The position numbers and the translations under genes are program-made. A DNA stretch of 11,774 nucleotides from Chromera velia (Eukaryota; Sar; Chromeraceae), in the NCBI GenBank assembly GCA_018398765.1, contig JAHBMJ010003288.1, positions 1 to 11,774 on the forward strand. The letters are read 5' to 3'. The notes under the pieces are model-generated. The model was given only the letters and a program-made list of their open reading frames with translations. It searched no databases and was not told the DNA's origin. Shown one piece after another: positions 1 to 10,044 of the stretch (position 1 is its first letter; each line of letters starts with the position of its first letter).

Positions 1-337
1 AGAGGACTGCCAGTGCCCTAGCAGTGTGTCCAGCTGCGCATCGAACCTGCCGAACGTCAGACGCTCATTTATGGGCCGATGGCGATGGTGAATAATGATG
101 ATATACCTAATATGATATACTATAGATAACTATAGATGATAGGTATCAGGATAATTATACTATCATTTCTTCTAGGATTTCTTCTAGGATTTAGATTTTA
201 GTTAGAAGCTGGCTTAGAAGATTTCCAGAATTACTTTCCATTACAGTATAGTCTACACTTGAATATGTCATTTGAATGATTTTTTTCTCAGATCTTTAGA
301 CGGATCCAATTGGCCGGGTCGACTGCTACAACTCAGA
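1..337. other. Downstream flank of the kinase gene, AT-rich from about 91
   Basis: Bases 1-90 are of mixed composition. About 91-290 is AT-rich, with short tandem pieces (CTATAGATAA type at 119-136 and a 12-base unit TTTCTTCTAGGA twice at 166-189). It should contain the 3' untranslated region of the kinase. No AATAAA is visible on the minus strand close to the stop. No gene recognised. Confidence 0.6.
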
Positions 338-1460
338 TCATCCCTTTTTCCGCTTGACGAATGACACGCCGGTGACTTTCTTTCCTGACAGTAAGTCCGC
401 AGGCGCGGTGCTTCCGGATTGTGCCCCTGGAGCCGGGGCCTGACTCGTGCCAGGAGGCCGTTGCGGCATGGCCCTCTGCCCCGCATCCGGACCTGGATTC
501 GGGTTTGTGCGTGAAGAGGAAGACGGCGGGGACGATCCTTGCATGGCAGAAGCCGAATGCGTCGGGGGGAACGCCGAAGAGGAGGGCATCATCCGATCTC
601 CGTGCTGCGAGCCGTAATTGCGGCCTCGTGGGTCGAAGTGCCCCCCCCCCCCGCGATCTCTCATGGTTGGACTGCCGGACGGATTGGGACGGGATGGCTG
701 CTGCTGGTCCCACCGACTTTTTACGGACGTGCCTCCTCCCTGCCCTTGTCCGAATGGGGCAGGTACGAAGGGGCGGGAGAGGAGGGGTGCATCGCCAGAA
801 GAACCGTGGGGCGGACCGAAGGAAGATTGAGATTGCCCTGATGGGGGGAAGTTGCGGTGTTGGTGGGAGTAGTTGTCTCTGGGAGGAAAGCCGCGGTTCT
901 CCTGATAGGAGGAGGAGCCATTCGACCGCTGCATCCCTGAATGGGTACTGGAACCAAGCTGCTGCTGCTGCTGCTGGTTTGGGTCTCTGTGGGAAGGGTG
1001 AGTGCCGTAGCTGTTGTCCTGACGCCAGACCTGGTGGGACTGAGATGGATGCGGCGGATAGGGAGCCTGATGCCTGCTGCCTGGTGTCTGAGAGGAGAGC
1101 CCAAAACCAACACCGTGCCCCCCACCCCCACCTGAGGGACCCGAAATCCTAGGAGGAAGCTCTGAAGGGGGGGGCATCAGAGCCTGGTCGCCTATCAATG
1201 GTCCTGTGGAGGGCTGATAGTGGAAACTCCCACCGTAGGAGTGATCTCGGGACCTTGAATAAGACGACGAGGAGGCGGGGGGGTATCCGTACCCACCACC
1301 GTAACTACTGGTCGGGGGAATCGTAGACGGGGGGGGCTCGTGGGGCGTGACGTCCTCCTCGGGATGAGGAGTAGCGATGAGCACGAGGGCGCTTTCGTTA
1401 TGGAGGTCTGGGGGAAGCGAGTGGACCGGCAGCCACACTTTCTCCTCTTCCCTCTTGAAC
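338..1460 (-). CDS. Kinase exon 17: low-complexity C-terminal tail and stop
   Basis: Residues 957-1330, stop TGA at 340-338. After [20 protein letters not shown] the sequence is rich in Gly, Ser, Pro, Gln, Tyr and Arg, with repeated SYG/GYG pieces, a six-Gln run, and a basic end ([12 protein letters not shown]). A strong acceptor lies at 1463-1461 (pyrimidine tract plus TTCAG). No globular domain is visible. The tail resembles disordered tails of CDK12/CDKC-type kinases and FET-like RNA-binding proteins. A 12-base G run (641-652, C on the plus strand) encodes four glycines and could hide a sequencing frameshift. Confidence 0.88.
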
Positions 1461-1819
1461 CTGAAGACCGAAGAGAGGAAGGAAGAGAAAACGGAACATG
1501 TTCAAACTCACTCAAAAAAGAGAAACAGAACAGAAGGAGCTCCAGAGCAGAAAAAAACGATTGATTACGTGTGAATAGGAAGCTACTGATTGTTTTCGTC
1601 TCACATCAGGCCCAGAGAAAATTTGTGTGTGCGACGATAAGGAATTAAGAGCGAGAAGGATGCACAGACAGGAAGGCGATTTGCTACAGGAGCAGGCAAA
1701 AAGACGGTGCTTCTTCCGACACTTCGACAGAAACCTGTGAAAGGTGAGAGAGAGGAATATGTGGATCGAAGAGAAGCACCAAGCAAGCAGATCACTCCAT
1801 ACATGAAGGACACCAAGAA

Positions 1820-1896
<77 letters not shown>

Positions 1897-2907
1897 GAAA
1901 CAAAGAAAGAAAGAAAGAAAGAAAGAAGGAAAGAAAAGAAAGAAAGAAAGAAAGAAAAGAAAGAAAGAAAACACAAAAAAGTTCATCTGGAGACCTCTTA
2001 TTCCCTTCCTCCTTCCCTCTTTTCGAACTGACCCACCCTGTGCTGCTGTGCGAGCGAGCTCTGATCGTCTCCAAGCTGATTCCCATTCCTGCACCCCCAA
2101 ACACCAACCCCCCATGCAGTCCCGACCGCTCCTTCGCCTCCTCTTCCTCCCTCTCCTTCCGCTTTCGTCTAAAATCGGCGTCCAGCTCTGCCCGGAAATC
2201 GTCGAACCACTTGTGGCTCAGCACCTGTCGGGCAGTCGGCCGCTTTGCTGCAAGGATCATTGCCCAAACACATAGGGACAAAGCAGGGACGCAGACGGGC
2301 AGCGAATGAGAAGTCCGATGCACAAAATGGTGGAGGACCGTTGTCAAAGTCAGGGGCACAAACGAAAGAAAGCAAGGGACAAAGCGATGAAGACCGGAGA
2401 AGACAACCCCCCTTTCCGCCCGATGAAGAGAAAAAAGATCTTCACGAACGAACTGGGCAACGAAAAACAAACATTCCAAAGGGACTTGAGAGGAGGAAAG
2501 CAATTAACCGAAAAAGGTCCATGGATGCACCACAGGACCGACCTGGATCCATTTGGAGCATCTGGCTGATCAGGTCGCGGCCCTCCTCCGACACATGTCT
2601 GAGAAGAAAAATTCCCAAATAGAAGGAAGGCAGAGAAGCAGACTTTCAAGAGAGAGATCACGCTCAATTCTTTCTTCACGACGTCTCTCCGATGAAGCAC
2701 ACGCTTGGGATCCTTTTTTCTGACTTGTCTTTCTCAAACGAAGAAAAAGAGTCATCTTCTCCGATATACAGGCAAAGAAACGGACTTTCACTCTCTCCTT
2801 CTGTCTTCCTGCACCTTACCCCAGCACGCACGCACACACACACACACACACACACGCACACACACACCACACACACACACACACACACACGCACACACAT
2901 CCACACA

Positions 2908-2955
<48 letters not shown>

Positions 2956-5900
2956 CAACAGGGATGGAGTGGGGAGAAAGAAGGAGAAATCTGACTCTAA
3001 AAACGGCAATGAAAACCACTGACTGACACGCCCTCTGGGATGAGTGGGTCGGGTGCAATTCGCCTCTCTTCCTCCAAGAGCTCCTTCACCTTCCTGTCCA
3101 CTTCCTCGGGGGTCTCGTCTCTGTCGCCCTTTCTCAACAGAACCCTCTGCACAAATGGGTGGATGGATGGATTCAGTTTTGTACTTTAGTTAGTAGGCGA
3201 ATCAAAAGGAAAGACGCAAGGTCGACAGCTTTGCGGTGTTCATACAGAGCCTCCGGAAGCGAGGGGAGAAAGGAAAAGACACTGTGCAAGAAAGGAAGAC
3301 AATAACTGGCGCCACCATACTTGTTCACGCCCAAACAAATAAACGAACAAACAAGGACAAGAAGAAAAAAGAACTATGGTCACAGAGAGTGACCTGGTTC
3401 ACTGCTTTCTCAGCTCATCACGGCAAAGCCGATCCTTCTCTTCAAGCGAACGTTCCCTCAAGGAAATCCACTGGCAGGCTACCGTAGTAAGAACGCATTC
3501 AATTTTCTTCCGTACACCGGGCAGACACGCGCTCACATCCACAACCTTCCAACACAACCAACCAACCTAGAGAATGGAGGGGTCTGCAGAATATTTAAAT
3601 CTGCCCATGCAGTCGACTGAAAATCCCTCCTGTTGGCTCCGTCAACCACGACTTTGGCATTCGTTCATTCCCGAACCCCAACCGCAGACAGACAGACAGA
3701 TAGACAGACAGACAGAAAAAATCATTCCTTCGTTGATTACTTCTTCTCAATCCAAGACCAACCAACCTGCTGGATGCGCGGGTCCGAAGTCTCTCGCATT
3801 CTCTCCAGCTTTGTGTAATGCTTGCCCGTTGCAGGATCTTCCTGTTTCTTGTAATGCCTGCACAAAGAAAGAAAACCCAAAAGAACAAAGGACGGTAGCC
3901 AGCGGAAATCAGACGAGACGGAAGAGAGGAGAACCCAGACTGCATGGTTGAACTGAAAGATTTCACAAGAGAAAGGGGAGGCGGCAGGGAAGGAAGGAGT
4001 CAGAAAACAGCCATCTGCGCTTCCGCCACTCCCGATCAATCCTCTCAACATGAGGGCATGCTCTCAGGCAGGTAGCTTGTCTGACTGGCTGACTTAAGTT
4101 ACTGACTGACTGACGCTTCCAGCTCTGCACTCCTCTTCCTCAACGCGCTCATATACGCTTTGAAGGTGTGGTTGTTCTTGCGCTGGTCCGAAAAGAGCAG
4201 AGGCTCTTTGTCGATGATACCCTGCTCGTTGGATCTCACTTTGTTCCAAAACTTCTTCAAGGCCAGCAGCCTCTGTTTGTGAACCTGCTCGAATTGTTTG
4301 TAGAACTCTTCTTTCTCGATCTTCTCCCGCACATGACCAGGCATCATCTCCACTTTCTGCACCCAAGTCGTAGTGATACAATACACAGGAGGGAAGAGAA
4401 GGAGAAAGAGATACTTTACTTTAAAAAAAAGCGACGATTCCAGTTTATTATTTCCGCGCCTAGAAACAGCATTACAAAAAGCAGTAGAATGCAGGTCGCA
4501 CGAAAGAAAACCCAGTGAGTCTACCCACTTGATGCGACTTTCCTTTACGGCATGGTGAGAAGGCAGATGGATGCATTTTTGGGAAATGAAGACAAAGGAA
4601 GGGCTACAGGCACATGCAACACATCAAATAAATGAAGCGGCACACGATCGATCACTCTCATTCTGAACAGCAGACTGGCTGCAGTCCTGCTGCAAGGGAG
4701 GGAAGCCCTTCAATGCCTCCCCCTCCCGTCATTCTCCAGACGGCCTCCCTCACTCACTCACTCACTCACTCATTTACCTTGAAGATCTGGAAGACTATCA
4801 TCTCCTCATCAATCTCCCCTGCAGGCATCCAGGAGAAGACACCGTCCTTCGAAGACTAATAGACGCTTGTAAATCGTGTAGGTATTTATAAACGTCAGGG
4901 GGAAGAAAGAAGAGAGAGAGAGATGGAGAGGGAAAGTGAGAAAGGACGAAGAAGGGAGAGAACGCATTGGAGACACCAAGGCAGAAGTATCGACCCCATA
5001 TCTCATGCAGCAGCAAATAAAAGTGAAATCAAGCACCCGATTTCTTCCGAGCACCGAGATGCCCAAAGTGATTACAAATGAGAAAGCGACGAGCTACGAA
5101 GATGCATGGATGGGTCGGTAGCGCAAAGTGAGAATGTGCGAAAGAGAAATGGAGAGAAAGAAGGAACCCTTTGTGCTATCGTTTGGCACGACGAGCTCCT
5201 CACCAGGCTGGTCAATCACAGGTTTCCGACCTTCTTTACTCTCCTGCTGACCCTCTCACTACCTGCCTGCCTGCCTGTTTGACTGACTGACTGTCATGGA
5301 AAGGGGCAGAGCCTGTGAGGACTTCAACCATCAGGACGCCGAGAGACCAGATGTCAACCTCGAGGCCGTAGTGCGTCGCACCGAGAAAGAGCTCTGAACA
5401 GAAAGAAAGAAAGAAACAAAGAAGCAAAAAGAGTGGAAGGAGGGAGTGTGAGACACGGAAAGATGATGGGCGACCTCGTTTTCATTTGTTCCAAAAGAGG
5501 AAAGAAAGTGCAGAAAGAAATTCAAATTGGCGACACAAAAACGAAACAAGCCGCAGAGTGAGAGGCTGAGCCGAAGAGACGAGAAGAGACAGGACTCATT
5601 CCAGTCAAGCATATCCTCAGTGCAGGTAGCCTGAGTGTGAAAGAACACACAGAACACGGACCCCTCCGCTCCCCATCCCCAAAACGCAGACAGGTCGGAC
5701 AGTCAGACCACACACACACACACACACAGAGCAAGATGCTGAGGGACCAAGACAAAAAGAGGTGAAAAAAAAGCAAAAATATCTGAGACACGTTGACCTA
5801 CCTGGAGGTCTGTAGAGACTGGTGATGACGCAAGTCGAGAGCTCTGACCCTGCGTCTGTCGATTCCGGCAGCTTCGATTTGCGGGGCCTTTTTCGCTTCT

Positions 5901-6764
5901 TCTTCCCTTCTCCGCCGTCCTTTCCTGTGTCCTTGTCTCCCTCTCCGCTCTTTTCTTTGTCTTTGTCTCCCTCTCCGTTCTTGTCTTTGTCTTTGTCTCC
6001 CTCTCCGTTCTTTTCTTTGTCTTTGTCTCCCTCTCCGCTCTTTTCTTTGTCTTTGTCTCCCTCTCTGTTCTTTTGTTTGTCTTTTCCTTCCCCTTCCTTC
6101 TTCCCCCCCTCGCCTGCCTGCCCATTTCTCGTGAGGTTCGGTGCAGCAACAGGCTGACCTCCAGACAGCCAGCACGACCCCGGATAGACTGCAGGTACAG
6201 CCGCAGCTGCAAGAGCTGAAGACGGGGGCTCGTCCATCGACAGAGAGGCTGCGCGGATGCGGGGACGGACTGCGGGATGGGAAGGAGACGCTCTGTGCTT
6301 TCGCGAGCTGCGCGCGCTTCTGCGTTGATGGTTTTTGAGCGCAGTGTCCATGTACTTGTGTGTCCTCGAGAAGGTCGTTGGCCTTTTGCCGGGGCCCAGA
6401 CACATTCTTGGAGGCTCTGAGGTTCCGATGGTTCCCCTCCAGGCCTGGGGGTCCGTCTGGAGAAGGGGAAGTTCCCTGGCCAGACCAAAATCAGTGAGAT
6501 GACATCTGCCGTCCTGGGAGATCAGCACGTTGGCACCTGCACGTAGGCGGATGAAAGGGGCGGGAAGGGAAGAGACGGCAAAAGAAAGGAGGGGGAAAGG
6601 GAAAGGAGGGTGAAGAGACACGAGTGAAGCAAAGAAGAAAGAGGAGAGAGAAACAGTGCAAGTTCGCATACAGAGAAAAGGGGGAAAAGCAAATCCATAG
6701 GGAGAAACAGAAAGAAGGTCGAGAATTTTTGACGAAAAAGGAAGTAGTACGCGCGACCTTAGCA

Positions 6765-6814
<50 letters not shown>

Positions 6815-9800
6815 AGAGAAAGAGAGAGTGTCTCAATGTTGATCTCCAACGCACGGTGGAATGGCTCACGATTCAAAAAGAAAAGCAGCAAAGAACGCGA
6901 AAGGAAGGAAACATTCTCTGGATTGGAGGAGGGTCCGCATAAATATTTGTCTCTCTATGTGAACTCGAACAAGTTGCAAATTTCGAACAATGGTAGCCTG
7001 GCTTCGACACGGACAGAGTAGAGTAGAGTAGAGCTGCGCACTGACTGACTTACTTTTGATATCTCTGTGCACGACTCCCCTGTCGTGCAGTGTCTTGAGG
7101 GCAGAGCAGACGTCCCAAATCACCCGTTTCGACTCCCTCTCTGTCAGCGTGCCCCTCCACCCTGTTCCCATCCCGGGACCCCATTCGCCCCTTTTCGAGA
7201 ATGTGCCCTGCAACGACTGTGCTGCGAAGGGGGCAGTGCACTTCAGATAGTACTGTCTCTTCCTGGTAATGCGAGGATCCTCCCCCTCCTTGGGAGGGTA
7301 GTAATGCTGAAACCTTCTTCTGTCCGGTTTATACTGTTTTTGGAATCTGCAAGGAAACAAAACAAGGTCAGCAATTCAGCACATGAAAAAAACATTTTAC
7401 TCGGACTCTCTATGGATAGATGCTCCAAAAAAAAAGAAAGACGCAAAGTGGAGGGCGGAGTGGAAGAAGAAGCAAGAGCCATCCAGGCCAGAGAGTGCTC
7501 CAAAACAATCAAGTGAGGGTTGACGATTTTGATTTTTCAGATGTGAATGCCCTCTGTCTCCTTCATTTCATCGCGATGCTCGACTGCCGAGAAAAGAAAC
7601 CACGAGATACAGACACAGAGGGTCATACAGACTACTGGTGGTGGGGGGAGGGGGATGGTTCAGCTGAAATGCAGAAAAAGAACGGCTAACAATTATAAGA
7701 AGCAAAAGTGCGAGCGACTTTGACTTTGGATGTAGGATAGAAGAAAGTACTATCATGAGAAGAGTTCCAAGGAGACACAGGAGACAAAAACACACACAAG
7801 ACAGCTTGTTGGGCATGCACGGAGAAACAGACTCTTGGTCTCGGCTCCTCAAGTAGGCTGTCAGCTTCTTCAAATCTGCTGGGCAGAACGAAGAGAGCAG
7901 CCAGAGCTTTCCAAAAAGATTCTCTGAGGAGTTGTCTGGTTTGAATCTCTCCGGGATCTCTACCAGCTTCCCCCCTGCCCTCCCCGTTCCTCCATTCTTC
8001 CCTTTCATCATATTCCCCGATTCCTTCCCTTCCTGCTTGTTGTCTCCACGTCCCGGATCTGCCTCTTCTTCGGCCTTCCCCAATCCTGCATGCACATCTC
8101 ATCTCTCTCAGGTTCGTACGAACACACGCGGAGAAGGAAAAAGGAAGCGCACAACCAGAGGCACAAAGACTGCAGCAATGGAACGGGGAGCGGACTCCTA
8201 GGGCACATCCATGTGGACGCGCACGCGTTCATGTTTAGTCGAATGAACACTCAAGCCAAACAATTCTTCCCTCCCTCCCTCCCTCCCGTTCTTTGGCCCT
8301 CTACTCAGGGTGCCTGCCTGCCTGCCTGTCATCGTTCCTCTTCCCCCTTCCAGACTGATTGGTGGACGGACGACGCCTCCCTCTGTCCAGACACACGAAG
8401 CTTCATCTATCCACCCCGGTTTGGTCAAACAAACAAAAACGGAAAGTTCAAAAAGAGGAAGCACGAAGGACAACCCAGCGGAGGAAGATGAGAGAAGAGA
8501 AGACGCGACGAGAGACTGACCGCTGTTATGCGACTGCGATCTGCCAAGGATCTGCAGAAAGGAGGGCAGGAGGGAGGTCACATGGTCGAGTGGACAGACA
8601 GTGAATGAAGAGAATGGAGGGCTTGCTTCCTCTTCAAGATTCCAAATAAACAGAGGCTGAAACAGCCAATCCAAGGATTTGCAAGCTACTCTGTGTTGGC
8701 CAAATTCATGCACACCGGCCATTTAATTCACTAACACACGCATGAGCGCAGCAGCCCGGTTTGGTGCGCTGCCACAGGGAGGCAGCATGCAGAGAGAGAT
8801 CTCACAGAGAGAGAGAGGGAGAGAGAGGCAAAGAGGGGGAAAACAACAAAAGTCCCTCCCTGCAGGAAGACAGAAGAGAAGCCAGAGATGAGCAGAGAGA
8901 TCACCACAATCAGACTCCTGACTCATCTACCTGCATCATCTCAGGCGCCTCGTCAAGGTCATCCAAGGCAGCCGGCTGCTCTGCTTGCCCAGCTGGGTTC
9001 ATCGGTTCGGGGGAGGACGGAGGGGCAGACATGACAGAGAGAACCGCAGGGGACTGGAGAGCGGCAGGCGCTGAAGTCACTGCAGCTGCTGCTGCTGCGG
9101 CTGGTGCTGCTGCTGATGAGGATGGTAGCGGCTGCTGGTCCTTTGCTGCCGCTTCATCTTTTCTGTCCGCCTCCCCGGATCCGTCCATTTTCACGTCCTC
9201 TTGTCCTTCTTTTTTCTGCGTCTTCTTCTCTTTGACTTCTGGCAGAGGCTCCTTCTTCTGTCGCTTCTTGTTGTCCCCACGGTCGTCCTCTGAATCCTCC
9301 AAGTCCGACGGGGGGGCTGCCCGGATTTTTCTCGGGATCTCTGCATGTACGCAGCGCAACAGGGGGAAGGGGAACCAAAAGCGTGCCTGCCGTGCATATG
9401 CGAAGTTAATTACACGAAAAGAATTAAGGGACAGGACAGAAAAATAATACACCCTTTTTTTCTCTGCCTCTCGAAAAAAGGATAAAGAGTGGCACACGGA
9501 AACCGGAAAGAAAACCGGACAAAAGAAAACACAACCCTCCATGGCAGCCCACTGCTCTCTAATTGCCTGACCAACCAGCCGAACGATCAACTGACCAGGT
9601 TTCTCTGCGTAATACGCAAGGTCCATCGTTGCCTCTCCGACTGCAGCGTTCTCATGAAGAGAGGGAAGAAGGATTTGAGAATTGTAACTGGGAAGCATGG
9701 AAAGGAAGGGAAGACAGAGAGGGAGCTGGAGGATGCAAAGCAATTACGCAAATAGGAGGCGGAAAAGCGCATATCACAATTGAATCCCGCCAGGGGGCAC

Positions 9801-9999
9801 ACAAGAACGGGTTTGAAAAGGCCTCGCTCGTGCAACACAGACAATCACCAATCCCTGTGGAGCTCTTGCAAAGAAAGATGAATACTTGTTCTGGCCATCT
9901 TTCCGCCTTCTCTCTTGTCACCCGTTCACCTAGCACAGTTTCCGTCTCTTGCTCGCCCGTGCTCTCCCTCTCTCCATCTCCCCCCCCCTCTCCCTCCCT

Positions 10000-10044
<45 letters not shown>

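Noticed and set aside
421-1152. 243-codon open frame on the plus strand
   Set aside because: Antisense shadow of the GC-rich last kinase exon. It has no recognisable domain, and the minus-strand frame joins the kinase by phase and a strong acceptor.
1707-2309. 200-codon plus-strand frame rich in Lys, Arg and Glu
   Set aside because: Its composition comes from reading the GAAA/GA microsatellite, and the rest is antisense to exon 16.
1601-2503. 300-codon minus-strand frame covering subdomain XI
   Set aside because: The kinase part is limited to 2037-2247. The remainder reads intron 15 and the GAAA tract of intron 16.
2676-3058. Val/Cys- and His/Thr-rich frames on both strands
   Set aside because: Translations of the CA/GA microsatellite.
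5617-6891. Single 424-codon minus-strand frame containing DFGLAR
   Set aside because: Only 5802-6536 is coding. The ends are intron sequence (CT and GT microsatellites read as Ser/Leu and Val/Cys runs), and splice borders with matching phase cut them off.
8600-8722. Possible extra exon in intron 4 reading [20 protein letters not shown]
   Set aside because: Exon 4 joins exon 5 perfectly in phase with a strong acceptor, and no clear donor with matching phase ends this piece.
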